Part shown: positions 32,208 to 39,195 of the stretch, one piece after another | Numbering within the stretch: the stretch's first letter is position 1 | Layout of the letters: every line of letters starts with the position of its first letter | The notes under the pieces: model-generated | The model's database searches: none | What the model was told of the DNA's origin: nothing | What the model saw: only the letters and a program-made list of their open reading frames with translations | From: a virus | DNA length: 39,295 nucleotides | Reading direction: 5' to 3' (one strand) | IMG/VR virus record: IMGVR_UViG_3300030107_006739 | Coordinates: 1-39,295 of that record | Program-made: the position numbers and the translations under genes

Positions 32208-34223
32208 CTATCGTCGCCTGTTCCTGATCGAGGCTCGTCTTTCCCCTTTTTTCTTGGTTTTTTGGTCATAGCAGATCTTTGCCATAATCGCTTCCCAGAT
32301 GTCGTCATTATGCTTTTCTTTTACCGTTACAGTCTGTGCGGCGACCCTCTGAGCTTTTCTGTCTACCGGGGGTGCGGCTTTGATATGCCCGAAATACCCT
32401 ACCGCTGCAGCCATCACGCAGTCATCGTGCTCGCCAGAAGGCGCCTGCATTTTGCCGTCATTGCTCTCAAATGACATATGTTCTTTGATTATGCTTTCAC
32501 TAAAGAAAACCAGCGCCTCAGTGCGAATTGCCTCCTGTGTATCCGCAAGAATTCTTGTCTTTGTTGAGGATGTCACCAAAAACCCAAACCGGAACGTGTT
32601 TGGATCTGAAACGCGCCCCTTCACCATATCCATAGTTCTGCGATGATAAATATGCGGGTAACGGTTTTCAATCACCCGTGTGCAAGCCGACAGACCTGGG
32701 CCGTTCGCCTCTGGAACTAGATAGGCGTCATTATACCACTCAGCTAATGTGCAAAGCATCTCCCCAAACGCGGGCGCCGGGACCTTGATTCTCAGCATCG
32801 CAGCTTCCACTGCCTGAGTGCCGTCGGTTCGATCAAACACAATCGCGACTGACCAGTCTCCGCGCTTTAAGCCTTGCGCAACATCGGCGCCGATAACATA
32901 GCTGTGCCCGGCCTTTGGCTTTTGCCAAACCGTGAGGTTCTCCATTCCGGCATGGACCTTTTTTGGGTCCTCGTTTGGATCCATCCGTATACACGCCTCA
33001 GGTTTGCGGCTTTTTGCGTGAAGTGCCATGCGCTGCAGTTTGCGCTGTGAAAACCATTTGGATGACGTTGACTGAAACGATTCCGCTGCAGTCGCCGGAA
33101 ACTCTTGCGCAAAAAACAATTCAGGCGGAAGGCCTTGTTCGTTTGCTTGGCAGTCGTTTTCAATCTTTGTCCGGCGCCACTTTATTTGCTCAAGCGTTAT
33201 ATCCGGAAAGGCCTCGAGGAGCGCTTTCTCGTCTGCATCGAGCGTATCTGTTATGTGCTGCCGTTCCCAGTCAAATACCTGTTCTCTATACGCAGGGTCT
33301 TCTAGCCAAGAATAGAAGAACCGAAAGTAGCCATTCCATCCTTGGATAACACTCGCTTCTTGCTGATCGTGCGCGGCAATAATGTCTTCAATGCTAAGCG
33401 CTTTGTTCCATCGCTCATAAAAACCACCCGCAGGACCATTGCCGGTGCTCTCTTCAATTACCGTGCAGTATTTTGGCGCAGCAGTTAGCGCGCTATTTAC
33501 CTCTGCATAGCTTTCAAAAAACGCGCTTTCCGACAGGTGCATCAAGTCAAACTGATCACCACGCGCAGAGTTATCTCCACCGGCACTCGCAACTACGTAT
33601 CTTGAGTTGTGCTCCCACGTGTAGCCTTCAGTTCTGTTTTTGTATTGCGCAACCTTTCTGTACTTATCGTATTCAGGCGACCAGTAATTGTAAAAATCCT
33701 GCGTATACTTGAACACGCGCCTTGCGTTTGCACCACGATGCGCCATTACCAGTACGCTCATGTTTGGCGTAAAATTCGCCTCCAGATAAAATCTGGCGCC
33801 AATGTACGAACTCACACCTGCGCGGCGACACTTAGTAATAACAATGCGCACCGGGCCATCTGAAAGCTCTAGTTCTGGCTCTTTCTCCTTGAACTCATGC
33901 AGGAGCACATCAATGTTTCGTGCGCTAATCTTCCTTACCAGTGTCGAAAACTTCTGCTTGGGGCTTATGCCTATCGCTTTAGCGATGCGGTTTTTGTCCG
34001 GCGAAAGGAGCATGTTTTTTGCGACCCGAAACGCTCTTGCGTTTTCAAACAACTCATGAAGCCTTTTTTGACAACTGTTTAGCCTTAGCGGAATAAGCTC
34101 GCCCTTTTTGTCGCGATGTTCGACAAGAATGAGCTTCTCCATTGCGAGAGCCTTGTCCTCGATGAATCCGCGCTCTACATCAGGGTCATGCGGTTGTACC
34201 TTTGTCTTTTTCGCCTTAGGCAA
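32208..34223 (-). CDS. terL: Terminase large subunit
   Basis: This 671-residue enzyme packages DNA with ATP hydrolysis and cuts it. The Walker A loop is KCRRAGVSS at about residues 131-139; Walker B is FDLMHLSE at 225-232, ending in the catalytic Glu; the coupling motif is EESTGN at 257-262. The RNase H-like nuclease has acidic residues at Asp447 (GADVAQG), Glu505 (PEANGPG) and Asp600/601 (EHDDCV). It starts at TTG 34223 with AGGT eight bases upstream; the internal ATG at residue 28 is an alternative. The Walker A sequence is a variant of the usual KxRQxGxST type. Confidence 0.9.
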   Translation of the reverse strand: MPKAKKTKVQPHDPDVERGFIEDKALAMEKLILVEHRDKKGELIPLRLNSCQKRLHELFENARAFRVAKNMLLSPDKNRIAKAIGISPKQKFSTLVRKISARNIDVLLHEFKEKEPELELSDGPVRIVITKCRRAGVSSYIGARFYLEANFTPNMSVLVMAHRGANARRVFKYTQDFYNYWSPEYDKYRKVAQYKNRTEGYTWEHNSRYVVASAGGDNSARGDQFDLMHLSESAFFESYAEVNSALTAAPKYCTVIEESTGNGPAGGFYERWNKALSIEDIIAAHDQQEASVIQGWNGYFRFFYSWLEDPAYREQVFDWERQHITDTLDADEKALLEAFPDITLEQIKWRRTKIENDCQANEQGLPPELFFAQEFPATAAESFQSTSSKWFSQRKLQRMALHAKSRKPEACIRMDPNEDPKKVHAGMENLTVWQKPKAGHSYVIGADVAQGLKRGDWSVAIVFDRTDGTQAVEAAMLRIKVPAPAFGEMLCTLAEWYNDAYLVPEANGPGLSACTRVIENRYPHIYHRRTMDMVKGRVSDPNTFRFGFLVTSSTKTRILADTQEAIRTEALVFFSESIIKEHMSFESNDGKMQAPSGEHDDCVMAAAVGYFGHIKAAPPVDRKAQRVAAQTVTVKEKHNDDIWEAIMAKICYDQKTKKKGERRASIRNRRR

Positions 34224-34231
34224 TTAACTAC

Positions 34232-36235
34232 CTAACGCCTCCGACCTGCTGCGTAGCCTCCAACGATTGAGCCTGCAGCTCGGCGCAACGCTTCTTGTTT
34301 GCCCTTCGCAGAGCGAGGCTTAGTGGAGCGAGGAACCCCAGGGTGCAGAGTCGGGCGACTAAAGGCCGATTCGCTTACCGAACGACGCCTGGCGGAGGGG
34401 CTCCAGTCTCCTTTTTTCCGAAACGGCTCGTCTGCACCCCTGTTTGCTGATCTCACCATGCCGCCATAGCGATATTCGTTGTTCTTTGCGGCCTTCACCA
34501 TGTCAGGGCTTTTTCCTGCTAGCGCCGCTCCGAGCTCGCGCTGATAACGCTTCCCTTCTTCTGTTTTAGGGTTCCAGTTTCGGAACAGCTCCACAAAGGG
34601 CTCATTGCTGGGTGGTGGCGCACCGGTCTGAATTGCGCTCACTACGTCAGTGGGAAGCACGTATTCTCCCTGTTTACCTAGCATTGGCACCGAGTCTTTG
34701 CCTGGGATGCCGCCGAAAACACCACCACCACGCGCCATTTTTTGCGGCTCCTTTTTTCCTCGGGTGGCCAGCTTAGGCATTCTTCCTTCTTCAGCAATGT
34801 AAGGCCCTAGCTCGTCCTCATCCTCATCCCGTCCAAGCGAAGCAATGTCCGCACTCATCGCGCCTACAATATCTCGCGCTGGTTTCCTCGCTGCCGCGCT
34901 ATCTGCAAGCGCTTGGTTCATCCAGGTCATTTGATTTTTCCTGTCTGACGCAGAACCGCTTAGCCCAGTGCGCATAGCGCCTGTCTCAGAAATCGACGCA
35001 GGCTCAAACTTAGGCACCGAGGAACCCATAGGCGACATATCTTTTTTCGGTTTCGCGCCACCGAACATTTTCTTCCACTGCCCCTGAGGGCTAATATCCT
35101 CAGAAAGGCCGGGAAGCATTGTGCCTATTTTTAGTTTTTTCGCGTCCTCGAGGCCGATTCTCTTTTGAAGGGCTTTGTACGCTTTTTCTACATCTTGAAT
35201 CGACGGGTTATTGATGCCTCGCGCAAGCATGTCCGCAACTACCGCATCGGAGAGTGTGTCTCCTTTTTTCACTCGATAGCCGCCCATTGCTGCAGATGGA
35301 GACATCGCTGGCGCCGTAGCTGACGCTGAAGGCGATTTTGCTGCCGGGGTTGCCGCTGCTTGCTCGACCATGCTTCTTGCGGCTGCTCCTCTTGCTGTTG
35401 TTGGCGTCGTATCCGGTATTGTCGGAATACTGCTAAAAGACCCTCCTTCAGGTTGATAACCAGGCAAAGTAGAAGGCACAGGCTGATCAGGTCTTGTCAT
35501 GTAATGAGCGGCCAAACCGCCTGCTACCGGCAAACCGCCCATTGCGAGAGGCGCCCATGGGAATGGCGCTTTAGGCGTAACATCAATAACTGGGCCGCCT
35601 CTTGTCAAAGCAGACGATTGCGGCGGGAACCCGGTACGCACCGAGGGACCAGGAGGAGTCGCCGAACCGCCTAGACCAGGCATTTGTCGCCCAACCCCTG
35701 TGGGGCCTGCTTTCACCAGAGCGCCACCGGGGGATCTTCCCACAGCTCCACCACCAGGGATTGTCGCTATAGATCCGCCTTTTGGCGTAACAGCTAAAGG
35801 ACCTCCCGTTTGCCGTGTAGCCATGTCCATTGGACCCTGCCTTACTAAAGACTTTGTCTCGGCAGCCCTTTCTCCGAGGCGAGGCCTCCTCATCCCTCTA
35901 GCAATCGCAGCCCATCTATCCGCTTTCGGCATATTGCGGATCGCTCCCATTACTCCTTTTGCTGCTCTCGCTCCAGGAGGCTCCATTCCCCCCAAAGGAG
36001 GCAGACTTGCCACAGGGCTCAAGGGAGGAATCGCCGGATCAAGCCCTGCATCAACTCTTTGCTGGGGTGTCATCTGGCGCCACATTGCCACAGGGTCTAC
36101 CTGAAGCGGCTGAGCAAACGCATCCGGACTAATGTTCCGCTGGTAATACTGCAGCGCAGACTGAAACGGGGAAAGATGCTGCGTTTGAGGCACAGGCATC
36201 ATAGGGAGGTTCAACATATCAAGTTCGTTTGCCAT
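34232..36235 (-). CDS. Proline-rich virion protein with LysM-like domain
   Basis: This 667-residue protein is rich in Pro, Gly and Ala. A LysM-like element starts at residue 320 (YRVKKGDTLS) and continues to about 377, suggesting contact with peptidoglycan. At about 499-536 it has GGIPGKDSVPML followed by GEYVLPTDVV, a motif common in phage tail and internal proteins. The basic C-terminus ends in YAAGRRR. ATG 36235 gives MANEL; the frame is open back to 36322 (GTG), where a good AGGAGG exists but with no suitable start codon near it. It precedes terL, an unusual place for such a protein. Confidence 0.62.
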   Translation of the reverse strand: MANELDMLNLPMMPVPQTQHLSPFQSALQYYQRNISPDAFAQPLQVDPVAMWRQMTPQQRVDAGLDPAIPPLSPVASLPPLGGMEPPGARAAKGVMGAIRNMPKADRWAAIARGMRRPRLGERAAETKSLVRQGPMDMATRQTGGPLAVTPKGGSIATIPGGGAVGRSPGGALVKAGPTGVGRQMPGLGGSATPPGPSVRTGFPPQSSALTRGGPVIDVTPKAPFPWAPLAMGGLPVAGGLAAHYMTRPDQPVPSTLPGYQPEGGSFSSIPTIPDTTPTTARGAAARSMVEQAAATPAAKSPSASATAPAMSPSAAMGGYRVKKGDTLSDAVVADMLARGINNPSIQDVEKAYKALQKRIGLEDAKKLKIGTMLPGLSEDISPQGQWKKMFGGAKPKKDMSPMGSSVPKFEPASISETGAMRTGLSGSASDRKNQMTWMNQALADSAAARKPARDIVGAMSADIASLGRDEDEDELGPYIAEEGRMPKLATRGKKEPQKMARGGGVFGGIPGKDSVPMLGKQGEYVLPTDVVSAIQTGAPPPSNEPFVELFRNWNPKTEEGKRYQRELGAALAGKSPDMVKAAKNNEYRYGGMVRSANRGADEPFRKKGDWSPSARRRSVSESAFSRPTLHPGVPRSTKPRSAKGKQEALRRAAGSIVGGYAAGRRR

Positions 36236-36383
36236 ATCTGCACCATAACACACACTCTTGTAAGACTGGCAACCGTCTGCTAGGGTTGCTGCGGGTCGAT
36301 TGTGCCTCCTAAAGCATTGCACCCTTCGCTATCCCCTTCGTTTTCGTTCATTCATTTTTCTAAGGGGATAGCTCTTTGCTTTT
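36236..36383 (-). promoter_or_regulatory. Leader upstream of the LysM-like virion gene
   Basis: Read on the minus strand it has a perfect 11-base inverted repeat (36328-36338 with 36362-36372, AAGGGGATAGC arms), then the box AATGCTTTAGGAGGCA (36303-36318), then a small hairpin (36269-36274 with 36284-36289, GCAACC arms). A 23-codon open frame (36280-36351) runs through the box and stops before ATG 36235. The AGGAGG has no ATG, GTG or TTG at a useful distance, so it may serve in regulation rather than as a start site. Confidence 0.4.
36328..36372. repeat. Perfect 11-bp inverted repeat
   Basis: GCTATCCCCTT at 36328-36338 faces AAGGGGATAGC at 36362-36372, with a 23-base spacer. Only the plus-strand side is followed by T-rich sequence, where no gene needs terminating, so a protein-binding or leader-RNA role is more likely. 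The AGGGGAT core recurs in reverse at 37148, 37163 and 37173. Confidence 0.65.
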
Positions 36384-36953
36384 TCACCAAGAATCTGTCA
36401 GAACTCGGCGCTTTCGCTCGTTGATACGGTCACGAACCTCGTGCATCCAGATAACGTCGCACTCTTCTGCTGCTATCTCAATTTGACGTAGTTTTATTAG
36501 CTGAGCTAAACGGAACTCTGCCTTTTTTAGGGCATACCGGGTACTGCCCCGAACAGTACAGGTTGTAGACAGAGATGTTGGTGTATGCGTAACTGTGCAA
36601 GTCGATGTTTTGCTGCGCTTTTTTACGGAATATACGCAGTCTAGGGGGCTTAGCTCTGGGGCATACCACTCCTTATAGGTTTTTGGTGTTTCACGTGGAA
36701 CCGGATGGAACTCACGCATGGACTGGTTACGGTACTGGGGGTGGGTAATTCGCTCTAGGGCTAGTTTGCGGCGATCTAAGTTCCTGGGTCCGAGAGGTTT
36801 GGGTACAGGGTCTGTATCGGGGTCCCTTATTATAGGGAATCGGGGATGGTGGGGTTTGCTTTTTTGTGTCCCCTGGGGGTACTGGGGGGTCTTTGCTGTG
36901 CTGGCACCTTCCCAAAGTGTCAGCCTTTTGTCTAAGTCACTGGAATTACTCAC
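36384..36953 (-). CDS. Possible first virion-operon gene, unknown
   Basis: This 189-residue open frame starts at GTG 36953. It is basic, with Pro-rich stretches early and a helical C-terminus (LAQLIKLRQIEIAAEECDVIWMHEVRDRINERKR). A promoter-like pair (minus strand TTGACG and CATCAT, 17 apart) lies just upstream, so the message would start almost at the GTG; no Shine-Dalgarno sequence is visible. As the gene before terL and its neighbour, it could be a small terminase, but no recognisable fold supports this. It may also not be a gene. Confidence 0.4.
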   Translation of the reverse strand: MSNSSDLDKRLTLWEGASTAKTPQYPQGTQKSKPHHPRFPIIRDPDTDPVPKPLGPRNLDRRKLALERITHPQYRNQSMREFHPVPRETPKTYKEWYAPELSPLDCVYSVKKRSKTSTCTVTHTPTSLSTTCTVRGSTRYALKKAEFRLAQLIKLRQIEIAAEECDVIWMHEVRDRINERKRRVLTDSW

Positions 36954-36959
36954 ACATAC

Positions 36960-36988
36960 ATGATGCGCTTTGATGCGTATCGCGTCAA
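36960..36988 (-). promoter_or_regulatory. Candidate late promoter
   Basis: On the minus strand TTGACG (36988-36983) and CATCAT (36965-36960) are separated by 17 bases, matching the sigma-70 consensus at five and four of six positions. A tandem TGATGCG (plus strand 36961 and 36971, 10 apart) overlaps the -10 and spacer and could be an operator. It would drive the minus-strand operon, with transcription starting near 36953. Confidence 0.3.
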
Positions 36989-37016
36989 GTGGCAGGATAA
37001 GCGCTTGTTATCACTC

Positions 37017-37074
37017 GCAATCTGCCTTGCATAGCGTCAATCGTCTGCAATTTAGGTTGCAATCTGCCTTGCAT
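37017..37074. repeat. Two copies of GCAATCTGCCTTGCAT
   Basis: The 16-base sequence occurs at 37017-37032 and again at 37059-37074. The 42-base start-to-start distance is four helical turns, so both copies face the same side of the helix. That is typical of protein-binding sites or iterons. A shorter relative (GTCTGCAA) lies between them. Confidence 0.7.
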
Positions 37075-37147
37075 CGCACGCAATAAATTAACCGGGCTTA
37101 CCCATCCACACCAACTAACTAACCCCAAGTCCCTAGAATCCCTTCTA

Positions 37148-37180
37148 ATCCCCTGAACCTTCATCCCCTGCCATCCCCTG
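37148..37180. repeat. ATCCCCTG short repeats
   Basis: Three exact ATCCCCTG units begin at 37148, 37163 and 37173, and a degenerate unit at 37138. Their core is the same as in the 11-bp inverted repeat at 36328-36372, which ties the two leader regions together. Confidence 0.55.
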
Positions 37181-37318
37181 AAAACTTGCCAGTAATCCAC
37201 TAGAACACCTTTCAAGCGCTTCTGATAACCGCCTAGTTTGCTTGGTTCTTTTCTTGCTTGTCCTGGTGTTAGACTTTTCCAGTTTGCAAAAAGAAGGAAA
37301 TAGGCTTATCTTCCCCCT

Positions 37319-37570
37319 ATGAATGAACCAAAACAAAACAAACCCACAATGATCAGCAGCAATAAGCAAGATCTGTCGACTTTGACAGACAAGCAGAAAA
37401 CAAAGATCCAGCAGCTCATGAAAGGATTCAACGTCAAGATCGAAGAGTGCACAGCAATCCTTAATCCGTTCTATCTTGGCACGGGTTGGGTAGAGCTTCA
37501 GATCCCCAGACCTAACGCTCGATTCGACTATGTAATAGGTATTGATCCTGATGGCATCGGATCGTCTTGA
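37319..37570 (+). CDS. Small right-arm protein, unknown
   Basis: This 83-residue protein starts at ATG 37319, with AAGGAAA about 20 bases upstream, so initiation is weak or unusual. The N-terminal third is polar and basic, and the C-terminal part (WVELQIPRP, YVIGIDPDG) is beta-like. I do not recognise the family. It precedes a strong terminator, so it may be expressed as a one-gene message. The region is unusually rich in GATC. Confidence 0.55.
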   Translation: MNEPKQNKPTMISSNKQDLSTLTDKQKTKIQQLMKGFNVKIEECTAILNPFYLGTGWVELQIPRPNARFDYVIGIDPDGIGSS

Positions 37571-37614
37571 GTCTTGATCACTCTTAAAGCCTCCGATCTG
37601 GCAATCGCTAGATC
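37351..37614. other. Dense GATC cluster
   Basis: By eye there are ten GATC sites in 264 bases (37351, 37370, 37405, 37438, 37501, 37544, 37560, 37576, 37595, 37611), against about one expected. They span the small gene and the following terminator. The wider arm to 39240 also looks enriched, whereas 259-2600 has only a few. Such density is known from Dam-regulated origins. Confidence 0.6.
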
Positions 37615-37624
37615 GGGGGCTTTT
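37586..37624 (+). terminator. Rho-independent terminator
   Basis: Bases 37586-37599 pair with 37610-37623 (AAAGCCTCCGATCT with AGATCGGGGGCTTT), 14 pairs with one G-U, around the 10-base loop GGCAATCGCT; TTTT follows. It terminates the message of the gene at 37319. Its 5' arm AGCCTCC is also complementary to the GGAGGCT of the next gene's ribosome-binding site (37653-37660). Confidence 0.8.
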
Positions 37625-37666
37625 GGGGTTAATCAAGGCCCAATTCAGCTTTAGGAGGCTAAAACG

Positions 37667-38035
37667 ATGAAATTAGAAACTTTAACAGCTGCAGCGATGC
37701 AAACGGATGACAAAGACCATCAGCGAGACCTTTTAGATCTCGTTACCTTACTTGATCAGATCCAAAATCGGATCTTCTGTCCGATTAGGGCATGTAAAAA
37801 GGTGATGGACACTAAGAGATCCGTTCTTGTCATCCCTAAAGCTTGTGGCCTCTCGATGAATAAAGAGTCCAAGGGCTTAGGCTTCTGTTCTGGTCGTTGT
37901 GCGTCTGCAGCGATGGAGAGACTCCGATCAGACTTTATTGACGATGTGTGCACTTTTCGGACTGTTACCGCAGGAAACTTTAAGCAGACTTTCCCTCATA
38001 AACGCCTAAGGCCTGAAGAGGGCGATCAATCGTGA
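37667..38035 (+). CDS. Cys-containing small protein, unknown
   Basis: This 122-residue protein starts at ATG 37667, preceded by the leader box GCTTTAGGAGGCTAA, an excellent site. It has five cysteines: one in FCPIRACKK near residue 38-43 (two residues), one near 60 and two in GFCSGRCAS near 73-77. Spacing suggests a metal site. Helical segments occupy the start. I do not recognise the family. Its stop overlaps the next small frame (GTGA). Confidence 0.62.
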   Translation: MKLETLTAAAMQTDDKDHQRDLLDLVTLLDQIQNRIFCPIRACKKVMDTKRSVLVIPKACGLSMNKESKGLGFCSGRCASAAMERLRSDFIDDVCTFRTVTAGNFKQTFPHKRLRPEEGDQS

Positions 38036-38112
38036 CCTGGGACGAATTCCTCATCACTCTTTTCTTGGCGCTAACCCTCCTTAGGGGATGCGCAATCGCT
38101 TTAGGAGGCTAA
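38032..38112 (+). CDS. 26-residue hydrophobic leader protein (small ORF)
   Basis: A GTG overlapping the previous stop opens a 26-codon frame whose product has a single hydrophobic stretch (FLITLFLALTLL) after an acidic start and ends CAIALGG. The last codons lie over the ribosome-binding site of the next gene, and the stop TAA is five bases before that gene's start. Coupled translation through the SD-covering hairpin is likely. It may act mainly as a leader, or be a real micro membrane protein. The frame, overlap and hydrophobicity are seen; expression is inferred. Confidence 0.4.
   Translation: MTWDEFLITLFLALTLLRGCAIALGG
38076..38108 (+). promoter_or_regulatory. SD-sequestering hairpin
   Basis: CCTCCT at 38076-38081 is exactly complementary to AGGAGG at 38103-38108, the ribosome-binding site of the gene at 38118. 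The loop is 21 bases. If formed in the RNA it would hide the site; a ribosome translating the small frame at 38032-38112 would melt it. Confidence 0.5.
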
Positions 38113-38117
38113 TCAAA

Positions 38118-38927
38118 TTGAAGACAACAATAAGACAACAAAGAGCAAACGGGCTTTTACTCTGGCAGGGTAGGAGCTTGTTCGATGGTGAAGATATAGC
38201 CCTAATCGGGCTCAAAAAAACAGACAACAGGAAGATCGGCCAATGTTCGCAGATGTTGACCTTAAGAGCGGACATCGAACCCGCGATTGCCCGAAGAACC
38301 GGGGCAGATTTTAGCATCTGTGGGGATTGCCCCATAAAGACCACCGTTGAGAATAAGCAGATGTGTTACGTTGACGGTAGATTTCTGCAGACCGTTTATA
38401 AAGAATTGATAGCAGGGAAATATCCCCGAGCGACGATCCGACAGTTTGACGCCTTGGTTCCTCGGTATATGCGGTGGAGGCTAGGCGCATACGGCAACCC
38501 TTCAGGGGTTCCCTGGTTTGAGGTATGGCGTGAACTGTTATCACTTGGGCGCAAGTGGTTAAGCTACGACCATGAATGGTTACGGTGTACACCGTATCAC
38601 TCTCAAGTAAGTATGGCATCGGTAGAAACCATCGAGGATGCGATCCACGCTGCCGACCTAGGTTGGCGCTCGTTTCTTGTGGTCCCTACCGGTGAAGGCG
38701 AATTGACGGTTAATCGGCTGAAGAAAAAAGGCCTACCGGCAACCCTGTGCCCGTATAACCCCAAAGACATCAACACTATGACTTGTGATAGGTGCGGTCT
38801 GTGCGACGGGAAGAAGAACGACAGAGATAACCGACCACATGTGGTCCATGAGGTCACAGGTCATCAGGTGACGTTGAAAAGCCGATCTAGGCATTTAAGG
38901 ATCCTACAAGGTGACTACCATGCTTAA
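38118..38927 (+). CDS. Cysteine-rich GP88-like protein
   Basis: This 269-residue protein has two cysteine clusters: CGDCPIK and CYV near residue 70-85, and CPYN followed by CDRCGLCDG near 216-235. A Trp-rich middle with WLSYDHEWLR lies between. The C-x2-C-P...CY and later CP...C-x2-C-x2-C pattern resembles phage gene-88-type proteins of unknown function with possible metal or iron-sulfur sites. TTG 38118 is chosen because AGGAGG sits nine bases before it; ATG 38088 has no site. The function is unknown. Confidence 0.62.
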   Translation: MKTTIRQQRANGLLLWQGRSLFDGEDIALIGLKKTDNRKIGQCSQMLTLRADIEPAIARRTGADFSICGDCPIKTTVENKQMCYVDGRFLQTVYKELIAGKYPRATIRQFDALVPRYMRWRLGAYGNPSGVPWFEVWRELLSLGRKWLSYDHEWLRCTPYHSQVSMASVETIEDAIHAADLGWRSFLVVPTGEGELTVNRLKKKGLPATLCPYNPKDINTMTCDRCGLCDGKKNDRDNRPHVVHEVTGHQVTLKSRSRHLRILQGDYHA

Positions 38928-39195
38928 GTGCTCATGTTGCGGAAATTACTTTCATAAATGGAAAGGATACCAGGATCAAGATCAGGGGTCTTACTTTGGT
39001 ATTTGCAAGAAGTGTCAGGATTGGATCGAAGGTGATCAAAACGCCAAGCTTGACGAATTATGTGCTCAAATCTGGGAAGGGCTGAGCGATAGCAACCGCG
39101 CCAAGTTCGATGCAATGTCGATTGATGATCGTCGAGCAGTGGCGACCGGCCTAATATATGAGGGCTACGTATCTTTTGAGATTCAAAGATCTTAA
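38920..39195 (+). CDS. Small zinc-ribbon-like protein
   Basis: This 91-residue protein starts at ATG 38920 with AAGGTG six bases before it; its start overlaps the previous gene. A CSCC motif at about residues 4-7 and CKKC at about 31-34 are a four-cysteine zinc site. The rest is acidic and helical. It is followed immediately by the terminator shared with the left end. A small nucleic-acid-binding or regulatory role is possible but not shown. Confidence 0.65.
   Translation: MLKCSCCGNYFHKWKGYQDQDQGSYFGICKKCQDWIEGDQNAKLDELCAQIWEGLSDSNRAKFDAMSIDDRRAVATGLIYEGYVSFEIQRS

Larger units (their letters stand above)
36954..37318. promoter_or_regulatory. Repeat-rich divergent control region
   Basis: No convincing gene lies in these 365 bases between the leftward virion operon and the rightward right-arm genes. 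They hold the promoter candidate at 36960-36988, two exact copies of GCAATCTGCCTTGCAT (37017-37032 and 37059-37074, 42 bases apart), and three ATCCCCTG units (37148, 37163, 37173) with a degenerate fourth at 37138. Together they look like an operator or origin-type region. A rightward promoter should exist here but I could not place one. Confidence 0.5.

Noticed and set aside
36718-36963. 81-codon plus-strand frame
   Set aside because: It is antisense to the 189-residue frame, rich in Trp/Gly from the base composition, with no ribosome-binding site and no neighbour in the same direction.
37017-37074. tRNA gene or tRNA-derived attachment site in the divergent region
   Set aside because: The repeats do not fold as a cloverleaf and no T-loop GTTCGA-type sequence or acceptor stem is present. 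No tRNA was seen elsewhere.
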